Shown: positions 46,223 through 59,251 of the stretch, in pieces
Layout of the letters: each line of letters starts with the position of its first letter
How positions within the stretch are numbered: the first letter of the stretch is position 1
From: Neckera pumila
Lineage: Eukaryota > Streptophyta > Bryopsida > Hypnales > Neckeraceae
NCBI GenBank assembly: GCA_963969595.1
Contig: OZ018415.1
Location: 20,527,782-20,591,781, forward strand
Length of the DNA: 64,000 nucleotides
Direction of reading: 5' to 3'
Notes under the pieces: generated by a model
The model's database searches: none
What the model was told of the DNA's origin: nothing
What the model saw: the letters and a program-made list of their open reading frames with translations, nothing else
Translations under genes and position numbers: made by a program

Positions 46223-49200
46223 CTAGGCGTAGTACATGTACAAGCTGTTGGAGGCAGCACAGGCGATCACATTTGCTTGGGGATGCCACGCTAAATGTAG
46301 CAGCTTTGATGCGAAATCATGCGCCCCTCCATTAAAATCCGACGATCCTGGACTCCCATCACCCCCTGTTACTGCACCAAATGCCAGAAGTCAATCTGAC
46401 AAATTTTCGTGCTAAACCACAAACGAACTACAAAACTAGACAAATAATCAACTGTCTACATCAACTGGAAAAGTTGGTCTATAAAATCATCATGGAAAGT
46501 CAAATTAACCAGAGAAAAGAAATACCTCGTCTATTGCGACCACCCCGAGCGAGGTTAGCAAGTCTGCTTGGAGGTTTCGATGATGGTGTCACCAATCGCC
46601 TACTGAAATGACAGAAATATATACGAGTATAAAGTGGGTTACGTTAGGGATCCACCAAACTGATCATTACAAAATCACCAAACTGAGGATAATAGAGAAC
46701 ACAAATGAAATAGACGTCATACAGTGCAAAAAAGGGCCAATTGCAGTGAAGGCAAACAGCAGCCTAGCTAAGCGGCCATAGAAAATAAAGAGGGAACCAT
46801 ACCTATTGGGGCTTTTGCTCGCTTCCAAGGTGGAACCCTCTTCACTGCCGGGAGAAGCTCCAAAGACGCGAAACAAATTGCTGTAAATCAAATTGCTCAC
46901 ATTTAATGAAAACTACCTAAGCGCAGCAAGACATAGACTCGATACTCCATTAAACACGTCCAAGTATTATTGTATGCGACACAGCTGACACAAACTAATC
47001 CAAATAACGATAGTTTAGCAGTTCAATGTATGAATCATTTTCCGATGGAAACATCACAACAAAGAGGGTGCGGACAAGTAACTCATTCTTCTTGGATGCA
47101 ATTTCTGCAAATCAGGAACCTCTGTACTAGCAAGAGCAAAACCCTTTGTCTAAACGCAGTTTTTCTCGCTGAAACACTAGCACAATCACCAAAGTTCTTT
47201 GATTCAAAACTCCATCTATTAGAGTTAACATCTCAAATCTCCACAAGAAACACCAACAGTACATAAAAACAGTAGTATCTGTAGAACGTGACATACCTGT
47301 AAGAACCGGTGGCAACACGCTGACCATCTCCACTAAGGCAGCACTCAAACTTGTCAAATATTGAGTCATTCTCGTATAAATCACAAAGCTGCCAAACCAA
47401 AAATCCCACTGAGTTAGGGTCGGGTTTACGCCATAAGATCTAACCCCGAAGAATCTCAAGCACAGTGATAACAAAGAACACAAAGTGGAAAGTCCTTCAT
47501 CCTGTAAACATTCTAACCTATCATCAGAACTAGAGCATGCAAGTGACCGAAAAATCCTGATAACTGTCAAATTATTAACAGCCGGATATACGACAAATAG
47601 AATGAGAAAAAAGCTACAAGAAAGTAGAGGTGAAGATACCAAGTATGGGGCTACGCAAGATTCCATTTATCACACATAAGAAACGAACACAAAGTATACA
47701 AGACTCTGTACTATTGGCACGCGCACCTTAGGCCGCAAATATTCATGTACTTTGAGGGTAGCGACAGGAGAGGCTTCCATGTTCACATCCCACAACTGTC
47801 ACAACAAGCCCTCACCACATCAAGACTTAGTACTGCAACAAAAAGAAAAAAGCGTGTATCCACACTAATTTGATAGATAGAAGGTGGGGAGGAATCTATC
47901 CTAGTGAATTCTACAATAAAAAAACAAGTTTCTAAGTAAAATCGAAATATGTAGTGAGCATCATAATGCTGACCTTGAGAGTCATATAATCCCTGCTGAG
48001 GATGTATCGACCACCTCTAGCAAACTTGATATCAGATATTGATGCAATGATCTCTGTAAAGAAAGATCTCGTTCCTGCAGGCTCGTGCTCCTCAAAGCTG
48101 GTATAAACATTTCCACAACTTCAGAAGACTGTAATCATTTCCAGACTAGCAAACCCTAACCAAACGCACTGCCTCTAAATCTTACCAGGCTCATAAGCTA
48201 AAGACTAACCATCAAGACTAATCAAAGACAGAGCAGATTTTTGAAGATAACAATTATAATAAAGTATGAAGTCAGGCATACATGAACAAAATAAACCAGA
48301 CCTGACTCCATCTACTTATTTCACAAACCATAACATCGTTGAGTGACGAACAGGAATGAAGAGTGCGTACAGCTTAGAATGTCTGTCACAAAGAGCCGAC
48401 TGTCGCATATCAATAAGGCGGATGGAGCCCTTGCTGCTACTGTAAGCTAACATGTTGCAGTGTGTTGGATGAAATTCAGCGGATGTGATAACCTCTGCTT
48501 TCACAAACCCAGAATCACCGTTAACATAAGAAAACTTTTATTTCTCAAACATCCAGCCCTTAACAAGATTGGAGAGAACCGAATCAGAAGCTGCTCACAC
48601 ATTACTCTATCATCAGAAGTCATTTACCTGTCAGGTCTTCCATATTGACAGGCTTTATATCAACAATATTGAAGCTTTGGTCACTGATCTCCAGGTTCCA
48701 TAAATTTATTCTCAGATCATCAGCAGATACGTACGTTTCGCAGTCGCTGGATACAATAAACACATAATATCAATACAAGATACACTCGACTGAACTACAG
48801 TAGCTGTTCTCCCAGGATCTACGTCCAAACAAGAACTTCAGAGTAGGACGAAATAAAGTTCAAACCGCAGTACTAGACACCAGATTCAACAACTTGAGCG
48901 AAACAATGACGCACAAGCATGTAATCCAGGCTAGCCCTTAAAGCCAAAGAATTCAAATAGAAAGATTCAAGTGTGTCTCACGCACGACACACTAAGTGTG
49001 CGTGAGATTAGCAAAATCTTGAAAATTTATTTAATTTTAAAATATTGTGTTATTTTTCTAATATTTGTACAGTATAGATTTCCAAATATTCAATAGTTCA
49101 AAGAGTACAAGTATGTATCACCTAAAAAAAACATCTCCGGTCCAAAAAATGGTATAAAATTCTTTTAAAAACACCAAATTTGAACTTTACAATACGAACT

Positions 49201-52200
49201 TATAGCATTATTTTTCTTTGAAAATCACTAATATTCATTCTACAATCAATAATTAAGAGAATTTTGAAATTTCAGTTTCCAATGGTCTTGATAAGTACTG
49301 GTTAGTACAATAGTATCCAAACGTATAAATGTAATCTATGGGTAATAGTTTACAGTTTTAATTCGAAAGCCATCACTAAAATAACTTCTAAGTTGCCCTC
49401 TATAATACACCTTCAAATTTTCGATGCTTGGATTACTCCTGACGCGGAATGAATAATGCGCATAGAAATTGAGATCCAAACCTGTTATTAGAAATGGAGT
49501 TGATATGGTAAGCGTGAGCATTGCCATACACTCTTCTACATCGGGCCATGAGTGCAGTCTCGGAGCTCCACACCTGGTAACATAATAGAACCCCAAATTT
49601 AGACACCTTCAAGTACGCATTACAATGAAAGGCATCCATTAAAAAGTAATCAGATTAAAACAGAAAACGCTAAATTCATCTGAAGTAGCTTGAATCCTTC
49701 ATGGTTACCGTGCCGTTCCAGTCTGGTCTGTCCGACAGAATTATGTTGATGATAAGCAATTAAATAAACGCAAAGTGATTATACACGCAAAGTGGCCATC
49801 TTACGAACTCCACAACCAAACAGTACAGAAGCATTTGAAAGAAGCATAACTACAATTGAATAGATAGCAGGCATGTACAATTACCGTAGGCAATCGAAGG
49901 GAGGGAATGCCACCAGGTGGAAATACGATATCAGGGCTGACATTTGTGACAGGTCTCCGCACAGCACCTCCATTCGTCGATCTAGGGGGGAATGGTCTGG
50001 AAGAGAGCACGGGCCCAGCACCCATTACATTTCCATTGCCCATGTGTTGAGAAGGGTCGATGTTCAAGTGTGAGACATTCTTCATTTTCTTCTCTGAGAC
50101 CTGAATATACCACGTGCAGTTAGAGATCCATCAAATTATTGGACTTGCCAACTTGACAGCTACCAAAGCATGTCTTAAATGAAGTCATCACCTGACATTC
50201 AGAACCTCTAGTGTCCAGGACACTAGTCCTATGTCAAGAGTGCACGTACCGAGTCCTACGTTTATAGAAATTGAAGCCCAATAACAGAGGCATCAAATGA
50301 CAGAACTGACTAGAAATGTGCAAAGGCCAGAATTAGTCCAAATAATCATGAGCGTCACATTGAAGCACATGTGATAGGACAGGCGCAAGTCTCGATCTCT
50401 CGTGGTAAACCTCCAGGGGAAACACTCAGCCAAACAAGTTTGACAGAGGTCTCATAGAATGGCACTGGAAGAAAATCATCGTTAGTAATAAGGGTATCAA
50501 ACGAAATGTACCTTCCAAAGCTTTATAGTCTTATCATTTGTGGAGAGTAGCAACCGGGCCCCATTTGTAGTCTGGCACCACCTGATTTTGTTGATCTTCT
50601 CCTCAATTTCCAAACTTTTTAAGTAATCAAACTGCGCAAAAAACACCAGTCAAAAACAAGATTCGAAACTATGCATGCACCGAGAACCGCTTTCGCTATA
50701 GAAATTAAACCTAAATCCCAATTTGTGCTTTCCAACAGATGCATAGCGCTCAAAAAAGGACCAAGAATGTACCTCGGGTTCATGACTTTGAAACTCAGTT
50801 GCATAACGATACTCTGGGTGTCTGGGTAAAGGATAATCGGCTCTCTCCAACTCTCTTCGAGTCCGTTGCTGATCAATCAAGCACAAAAAGGTAACGGACA
50901 AAGCTCTAAGATTTCAGAAGAATCAAAACAGAGAATAACAAGAGATTGTACCAGGCAGTGATAAAACTTAATGTTGGCAGATTCGCTAAATGATTGCAAA
51001 AAAAAGATACTAGCAGCTAATTTAAATGTCAAGAAATCAATCTTACATCTCGGCCATCAGTCCTTTCGAACAACACAACACGACCACCACGATCGCCTGT
51101 TGCTAAGTGCTCCCCAGTTTTGTCAAATTCAATCGCTGAGATAATGTCAACTGTCACAGTTGAAATCCTGTGCATTAGTATGATTGCAAAAGAATTTGCA
51201 CATTTGAGCGAGAGTCTGCATAAAAGGAGTATTCAATCAATTCACAAAACTGAAAAAGCGAAAAAACCGCATGCGCATGCATGCAGTGCACACAGTAAAT
51301 AAAACAAGACTCAATAAAGCAAATGTAAGGATTTTTTGAAATTTGCCACAGACTTGGCCAGTACTGGATGCAAACGTAACTTTTGCGATACTCCTAGCGA
51401 TCGATAGACCCTAAATATAACAGCTTGGTACTATGAGCAAGAACTAGGTATAAAATTAGCAATTGAATTCAACAAGTACTATCCACAACAAGGAACTAGC
51501 TAAATTTTTGCGCGAGGCAGTCCAGCAACGTAGAGAAGATATTCAAGGGTTACTACCGAATGTGCGTCGCTAGATTGGAATACAGCATATTTCCAATGTA
51601 CATGAGAGCACTTCACCCGCAGGCACACCATGCTAGCTTCTTAGAAAGTTGAGGAACACAGCAGAGAAGGTACTAAATGTGCGTCGCTAAATTATCCTTA
51701 CATGCCAGTAACGTTCTTCTCTAAAAAGATAGTATCAGAGAGATAAAGTGTATGCTCGAATGCACAATGAAAGGTTTGAGATAAACCAATACAAGAACTC
51801 TAGATCCAGACCATCACGACGGCAATTTAACAGATCCATAGCTTGAGACGCTATTCACAAAACTTACCTAAAATGAAATCTCAGTTATTAAATACTATTC
51901 TTTACTAGCTCCATTTTAGAATCCAATTAAATGTCAAAGTTGCAGAGCACGGGAGAGCTAAACGCTACCACTATCAACAAGCTCTGAGCGATAATCACAA
52001 CTTGCAAAACACTAATTGTTCCATCATCAAAAAAGCACTCGAATCTCAGCACCATCCCTACCGACAATCTTTCTAACATCCACAGGGAGCCCTAGTCTCC
52101 GAGATATGCATTAAGAAACGCCATGCGAGATCAAGAGCTCCGATCAGCGAGAAAAGAGAGAGAAAAAAATTAACCTTCCTGAACTTCTTCTCCTGCGGCA

Positions 52201-52304
52201 CGCTCCCCAAACACCTGCGAGAATTTCCAATCCAGCGACGGCAGAGGCTGGCTCGTCGGCAACCCGGGAGCGGGCGCCACAATTGCGCCCCCTCCTGCGA
52301 TCAT
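46223..52304 (-). CDS. PP2A 55-kDa regulatory subunit B (B55), 14 exons, 529 aa
   Basis: Exons: 52304-52175, 51150-51047, 50868-50773, 50631-50512, 50100-49885, 49573-49482, 48746-48628, 48494-48371, 48097-47974, 47795-47727, 47388-47297, 46880-46803, 46602-46526, 46371-46223. They sum to 1590 nt in one frame with GT-AG introns and a TAG stop. The product is the WD40 propeller subunit that targets the PP2A A/C core to substrates in cytosol and nucleus. Motifs: [19 protein letters not shown] (N-terminus), [45 protein letters not shown] (residues 244-252), [20 protein letters not shown] (from 293), [40 protein letters not shown] and the C-terminal LYMYYA. Residues 151-222 hold the variable insert ending [14 protein letters not shown], as in plant B-alpha/B-beta. 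The length is typical. Intron 1 is the longest (1.02 kb). The gene is intact. Confidence 0.96.
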
Positions 52305-52684
52305 CCCGCCAAACCTCCACGCCCTAATCCAAACCCTACCCTACCCAGCCTCACCTCCCGCTCACCACCTCTACAGCAGCCACATTGCCTCCACAGCCTC
52401 CTCCTCCTGCGAACTTCCAACAAATTTCACCTCTTCTCCGGATCTACGCCATTACCAAACCTCCCCAAACCTCCAAATCTTAAAAAATCTTCTCCTCCAA
52501 ACCTCTTACATACACGGCTCCAATCTACCTCCACGGGAAACCTTCAAAATTCACCTCGCAACAACGTACATTGCAATCGCGCGGAGCCCAAACCACACAA
52601 CCAAACCACACGAAACCTCCCACCAGCGCGGATCCAGCAAGGTTTCAAACCCGAAAAAAAACATCAGAAATGAACCATTGAGCT

Positions 52685-52774
52685 CTACTCCGAAGTAGCC
52701 AAGGCCTGCAGCTGTTCTAGGACGACGTCGTCCTCCGATGCAGCGGGGACGGGGACGAGTCCGGCCATAGCCAT
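52685..52774 (-). CDS. Possible uORF, 29-residue peptide, upstream of PP2A B
   Basis: ATG at 52774, a second in-frame ATG two codons on, and a TAG at 52685-52687. The peptide includes GLVPVPAASEDDVVLEQLQA. It starts 470 bp upstream of the PP2A B start codon on the same strand, in a GC-rich, CT-rich region that looks like a 5' leader. Whether it is transcribed with the gene is unknown; the balanced amphipathic composition makes it more than random noise. Confidence 0.35.
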   Translation of the reverse strand: MAMAGLVPVPAASEDDVVLEQLQALATSE

Positions 52775-52859
52775 CGCTGGGCACTATTCTCAAAAACCAC
52801 AAACGCAAACCTCAAGCGCGCTCGGGCGACGAGCCGAGAGAGACGACACCGCTGCCCGC

Positions 52860-53551
52860 TGCCCGGATTTGGAATTTTGTTCATGGGGGCTGCCCCTGCC
52901 CTTGAATCTAACGGCAGAACGGGCTCACGACTCGAATCTGAGCACATCGGAGGGTGGGGAGAGTTTGTTTTGAGTGGAAGTCGCGCGAATTCCGGAATTT
53001 GAGTAGGCGGGATGAATGTGATGCTGTTCGTCGTGATAAATGTTTTCTGTTCGCGGAATCAGCAGTCTGGATGACGGAGATAATATCGCTGAGGAAATGG
53101 ATGATACTTACGAAAGACGGCGACATGTTTTCTTTCTCAGTTTTTTAATTGTTGCTTCGTTCCTGCGGGAAAAAGATAAGTAAATCTGCGTTGACGTGGT
53201 CTTGCTAGTGTGGCTGAGCTTTGGCAATGGGGTTGACAGACCCAAAATAAACCAGTTCAATTGCAACCCATACTCTTGTACACCATTTCATTGTAACCTA
53301 ATTAGTGTAGTGAAATTTATACTCAAATAATACTAGTGTTTTTTTTGTGCAAAGTACAATAAAAACACTGGTATTATTTTGAGATAGAGGGAGTGTTTCA
53401 GTTTACATTGCGATAGCATACTCTAAAATAAAGGAGAAGCATCCAAAACCAACAATGTACCCAATATTAAGTGCGACGATTTCTACATATAGTAGTCATC
53501 TAGAAGGATGTAAATCTAGGTAATCCATAGATAGCTTATTATTTTGGTTAA
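52860..53551. other. Probable promoter side of PP2A B, then AT-rich sequence
   Basis: Balanced composition to about 53160, then AT-rich. A small inverted pair AATACTAGTGTTTTT/AAAAACACTGGTATT lies at 53329-53386. Confidence 0.4.
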
Positions 53552-54477
53552 CCCCTAAAGGACCAAGGCCCTTTTTCTGCCAAAAAACACTCAAAACTGC
53601 CATTTCTATAGCAAAGAGTAAAAAATTTGAAAAATGTTTTTTTTCCACATCTAACCATAGGATCTTACACCTAACTACTATGAGAGTGTGTGGAAAAAAT
53701 TTCAGAATTTTTGACTGCACAAATTGCAAGATATCTACATTTAAAGTACAAAAAACAAATTTTTCAGTACATTGTGGGACTAGATTTTTTGACTTTGAAC
53801 ATTTTTAACTTTATTTTTTTGCACTACAGAGTTTTGAGCTTTTAATTTTTATATTGGAGAATTGAGTTGAGAATCTAGCCAAAAAAAAAGGTTCAAAAAA
53901 ACTTAATTTTCATTATTAAAAAAATTGTTTAGTAGAAGTAGGTTCGAAATAGAAGGAAACTCTAAAATATTTATATATTTTAGGTGGGATTAAAATTCAC
54001 TAATCCCAATGGTGAAATTGTTCTAGCAATTAAACTAAACCATGCAAAAAAAAATTGAAAAATTTGAAAAATTGCATTCAACAATAAATCCTACAAGTTA
54101 TTTTTTTCAAAAAGATGCCAAATTGCCCGAACTCGTGCCCGAAAAACAAGAATGTCCATAACTTTCTCATACAAAATCCAAATGAAATGAATCAATGCTT
54201 TCTAGATAGACAAAAATATAATCTATGAGTAGAAAATTACTTAAAAAAAAAAAAAAAATTGCAAATTTTTTTTGTTGCCCGCCATCCCTTGTTTTGAGCT
54301 TATTTGGTCATAACTATTGTTTCCAAGCACCGATTGTGAAAAAAATTATATTCCCATGAAGCTAATCAGCTTTTCTACCTCCAAAAAAATTTTCAAAAAA
54401 TCAGAAGAAAATTTCAGCCCGTAGGTACCTGCCCGAAAACGCATTTGTCCCCCAAAGGGACAATGGTCCTTTAGGGG
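53552..54477. mobile_element. TTAA-flanked MITE-like element, 926 bp
   Basis: TTAA at 53548-53551 and 54478-54481. The left end is CCCCTAAAGGACCAAGGCCC and the right end read inward is CCCCTAAAGGACCATTGTCC. The interior matches 59517-60446 along its length. No transposase. Confidence 0.85.
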
Positions 54478-54481
54478 TTAA

Positions 54482-55086
54482 CAAACAATAAACTATTTGT
54501 AGTGTACATAGATTTAAGTTCTAAAATGACTACTAATACTAGATATTGTCGCACTATTGGTTTTAGGTGCTACTTCCTTGGGAGTTTAAAAGGTTGGAAT
54601 TGAAATGAAAAGTGGAGACTTTAAGAATTCAATGGAACAAAACCATGCAATTTGTACTTGTAGCACAAGGTCCACTCTATAGATGGGGCAACTTGATCCT
54701 CTCTTTAATAAAATTATAGAGCATCCTACATACTTGCCACACTATCATTGCTTATAGCATGTTTGTCTCACTTTTGACAAACTATTTGACTTACTATATG
54801 ATTGTCTCCTAAGGAGTCAACTTAGAAGGTAAGACTTTAATTCTCAATCTTAAAGGAAGTTTTTGGATTTCCATGGCAAGAGTGTTGTGAATTAACAAGT
54901 CACAAATAGTTCCTTTCTAGGGTGAACAATAAGAAGCTGTATGTTTTTGCTTTGACCACCTGTGATGTATCTCTTTTTTCCAAAATAAAAGATATAAACA
55001 TAAGCAAAATTGAGATTTTCACCTTTGAAAACAAAATTTATATTTTGTAAAAGTTTTCATCTTCTAACCTTCATATTTTTGTTCTA
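54482..55086. other. AT-rich sequence, nothing recognised
   Basis: No credible coding frame or repeat structure noticed. Confidence 0.5.
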
Positions 55087-55242
55087 CACTAAATAGGGGT
55101 ACTAAGGGGACCCATATTAATTAATCGACATCCCACACTACATAAATATCTATCGTGGGTTGTACATCTTATCTCAAATATGTACAGTTTATAAAGAAAG
55201 GTCCCTTTAATTATTTGGTCCCCTTAATACCCCTATTTAGTG
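55087..55242. mobile_element. 156-bp MITE with ~26-bp terminal inverted repeats
   Basis: The left end is CACTAAATAGGGGTACTAAG and the right end read inward is CACTAAATAGGGGTATTAAG. It is flanked by TA on both sides (55085-55086 and 55243-55244) rather than a matching trinucleotide, so the superfamily is open: Tc1/Mariner-like by its TA, CACTA-like by its ends. Confidence 0.7.
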
Positions 55243-55981
55243 TACAATTCTTATATTTGATTTGAATGCATACTTTAATTTGAAAAAATCCATTAGTGAA
55301 GGGGGAGTGCTAGCATGTGACAGCATAGATTTTGTGAGCTCATAAGTCTATATTATAGACACCTACAATTATAGGTGTTTGTATTATATATAGATACCTT
55401 ATTATAGACTCTTTCTATGTTATAGATATATATTATTAAAACCTTCAAACAGTTGTACAAACATTTCTACAACTAGGTTCAAGGCTAGTAGGCTCACGTC
55501 TTTGCACTCAAGCGCTAGCATTATTGATTAGTGCAGTTGAGTAGGATTCATTTCATTGAACAATCTATAGTAAGTACTTGGCAATATAAGTCAAAATATT
55601 ATCACTATGTCTTAAGACAAGACATGGAAAACCTCAATCTTGCTAATACAAGTCTTGGAGCATTGTTGCTAAACTTAATACTAAGTCACTAATAAATACC
55701 TTTGAAATCTTTGAATTACATACTCTTGTCTTTTTGGATAGTGGTGAGATTTGGAGCAAACCAATAGGTATTGCATATTGAAGTTTTTTATCTTGTAAGG
55801 TAGCGAAGCCATGGGGTTGTTCAACGATAGATATTGCATATTCTTGTTTTTATGTGACATTGAATAATTGTGTTGTTGAATTGATAGAGAACATTTTGTA
55901 GGATGGATATTTGTATTTTGACTTCATGTAAAACATAATTTCACTTCTTAATATTTTTATATTTGGCCATTTTATTTATCA

Positions 55982-56692
55982 GTGATTGCAAAATGCACCT
56001 GTTGATTTTTTTGCGTTTTGGCTAATACTCATGATTTTCTTCTGGAGTACTTTAAAATTAGAAAAAAAATGAAATATGACCAATGTATACACCTTTAAGA
56101 TAAAGGTGACCACAAAAGAAAAAGCATAGAAAGATTCTCTAAGTAGGAAAACTAGGAAAGTGCCGAAAATCTCATGAAAATAGATGCTTCAATGATTTAA
56201 TTACTAAAAATAGGGAAGAATTTAAATAAATAATAAAAACTGTCCATTTGTAACAATTCTATGGAGATGGTCATTCACAAAAAAAAAGCATGAAAATAAC
56301 ATTTTATATATTTCAAAATGCAAGGAGAAAGAAGCTCATTTTGTGAACTTCTACACCACAAAAAATAACTATCTTTAGAATTCCTTTAAACAATCGCTAC
56401 AAGGCTACTGAAAGACCATTTTCTCCAAATTTTAGCTTCAAATTTGCTTTTTTGGATACTAAATAGGCTAAAACCCTCTAACTTGGCAAGTGTAATATAG
56501 AATTGGAGGTTATGATTGGATAGCAAAACATTTTTGAAAATTGTAAAAAAATTATGCAAGGTGTATAATACTCACAAGCACCTTCCCTATAAATCTTGAG
56601 TCATTTAGGGCCAGAATGCAAAAGTTATGGCTAAAAAAGAAATTAGCATGTAAAGTGTGACGCAAAATAGTACTGGTGTTTCTTGCAATCAC
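55982..56692. mobile_element. FB2-family element, ~710 bp
   Basis: The left end is AGTGATTGCAAAATGCACCT, the right end TGTTTCTTGCAATCACC, and TTAT-like flanks occur on both sides. The left part is the reverse complement of 24500-24952; the right part matches one arm of 7424-8514. Confidence 0.65.
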
Positions 56693-58428
56693 CTTTATTT
56701 TTATAGTTTTATCGAAGATAAGTGATTTTTTTATATATTTGATGATCTTTCCAAGAATAAATATTGCAAGAGACGCCATACAAAGGAGGTTGGAGGTCAC
56801 ATGATTTTCTATTGTCCTTACTTTAAAGATTTTTGATAGTACAATTGAGAATAGAATAGACACTTTATTAGTCCATTGCTTGTATAATATATGTTTGAAA
56901 TTGATAGATTTAAATTAAATATCAAGTTAAGAGTTTCATCAGATTGATTCTTATGAAAAAATTCTGAATTTTAATTGTTAAAGTTCGGCATGCTATATGT
57001 GGTTAAATAATTGACTTTCAAATAGTAGTAGCGATAAGAGATTCTAAAGCATTCATATAGTTTTGTATTTGCTTTCAAATAATGAATGCACCTTCCTATA
57101 TTGGATAGTATACTTGTACAAATACATCATTTTTGTTACATATATAGAAAAAAATTGTTACAACTTGGATAATTAAATTGATGGTACAAAATAGAATATC
57201 ACCATATCAAAAACAATTAGTATCTTCTAAAGCAATAATGGTATGAACAAACTTAATTGCCATTGTGATCTTACATAATAGTATTTTGAAAGTAGAACCT
57301 TTTAATATAAAATAACATGAAGACTAGGAATATTACTTCTATGAAGATAATACTTTTAATTACTAAGATATAACTTTAATGGTAAAAACTTATCCAAATT
57401 TTAGTCAATCAAAGATCTAAATGACAAGAACTATAATTCTAGAAAAAGCAAGTGAATGGATTACATTACAAAAGACCATGTGCAATAATTAGTGACAATT
57501 TTAGTCTTATTTCATTTAACTGATGGATACAATCTATATTGTCTTTTGTAAAAGTGCCAAAAAAACTCTTAAAGCAATCTTATATTTACATTGCAATAGT
57601 ATATTTTATAACTAAAAGAATTTTAGAATAATATAGTTTGTTTTAATTCTAAAACACTTAATATCCTAATATACACAAATTAAAATGATATAACTCAATG
57701 ATTATTGGTTGTTATTTTGATAATATGAGAAATTTTTTAGTCCCTAAAAGACCTAAGAAGCCACTTTTTTTTTTTTGAAAGTTTTGGACAAACATTAGTA
57801 ATTCAATGTTTTTGAAAAATTATACAAATTTTTTAGAAGACTTCTCATTTGATATCTCATTATTACAATCTGTATACAAATCGTTGTTTCATGTCACTTC
57901 ATTAATTATTGCAACTTTTTGAAATTTCTAAATTCTAAAAACATTCTTTAAATACCAAAAGCTACAATCAAAAGTATTTATTTTTAATTTTCTTGAATTT
58001 ATAAATATCTTCACAATACAATATGAATCATTGCATTTGATTAATGAGATGAAATATAAGAGTTCTTTTGTATTGCAAGCAATAAAGGTGAAAATAATAC
58101 ATACAATTGTTTATTAACTCAATATTTAAATTTTCAAATAATAACAAAAATCGTTATGTTTTAATAATTAGAATGTTTTCACCATTAGAAATGACATTTT
58201 AAAATTTCATATTAAAACTACTTAGATTTCTCATCCATCTTATAGCATCTTTCATAATATATTCTTTTACATAAATTTGAATTTTTTCATGAAATATTTG
58301 TCAATTTATTTTGAGCTCACTTCATAGTATGCTGGCAAACTGCATAAATTTGGAGAACACTCTTGCGTTACTCGAGACTTTACTTTTGGAAGGACTAGAA
58401 AAAGAAATGAAGACATTGTGATCTTTAA
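56693..58428. other. AT-rich sequence, nothing recognised
   Basis: Very AT-rich. A fragment AGTCCCTAAAAGACCTAAGA near 57740 may be an eroded end of the TTAA-element family. Confidence 0.5.
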
Positions 58429-59238
58429 CCCCTAAATGCCCAAGGCTTGTTTTGAGCCTCTAGGAATTTGCTGTAATTTGAATAAAAAGCCAACATTTTG
58501 ATAAGTTGTGCCAACTTCTTTTGAATTGTAACCATACAAATTCAAACTAGACATATTAGAGATCACGTAGGAAGAGAAAACATAACAATATCACTTATGG
58601 ATCAAAATATTATAATGTTTGACTATGAGGGTGTTAAAACTATAAAAATCTTTCAATTCTCTTTTTGTGTATTACATCTAAAAAACTGGTCACCAAAAAA
58701 ATTTGAGGTTAACGGGCTTAACATGCATAACTCCAATCAATTTATGGCTTTTCATAATTTACTCTACAATTTTTTTAAATGAATTTCTAATGTGATTTTT
58801 CCTCCAAGATCTAGCGTATTTGAGGCTCATTTTCAAGAGCCCGTAATACTATGGAAAGTCAAGATTGCAATGGATACGCTTGCACAAAATCTTGAATAGA
58901 AAAATTGTAATCAATCATTTTCAAAATTGGATTTTTGAAGCTAAAATTATACTTCAAAAAGATTTTACGAAAATATGAATTACTAAAAATAGCAATTTGG
59001 TTAGGTTTTAGTTAACTTCAAAGTATTGTTGACACCAAAATTTGGTGCCTCAAGAATTTAGGGATAAAAATGTAGACAAATGTTGCAAATAACAGAGAAG
59101 AAGTGGATTATGTTAATTTAGGAAAATATTTAAGAGAATAATTTAACCACAAGTCCATAAAAGTGGATTTATCTATAAATTGGATTATATAGATCTTTGC
59201 TTTGTCTTTGGACTCCAAAGACTATAATAATTTAGGGG
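58429..59238. mobile_element. Possible eroded TTAA-family element
   Basis: TTAA (58425-58428) precedes CCCCTAAATGCCCAAGGCTT. A matching ATTTAGGGG ends at 59238, but the flank there is TATA and the inverted match is only 9 bp. Tentative. Confidence 0.35.
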
Positions 59239-59251
59239 TATATCAAAATGC

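Noticed and set aside
48980..49010. Hairpin CTCACGCAC...GTGCGTGAG in a PP2A intron
   Set aside because: Nine-base arms only, no partner copy or flank duplication; could be chance or the edge of an unrecognised insertion.
53329..53400. Stowaway-like MITE (TATTTTGAGATAGAGGGAGT end)
   Set aside because: Only one Stowaway-like end is visible; the inverted pair nearby is short and its flanks do not match.
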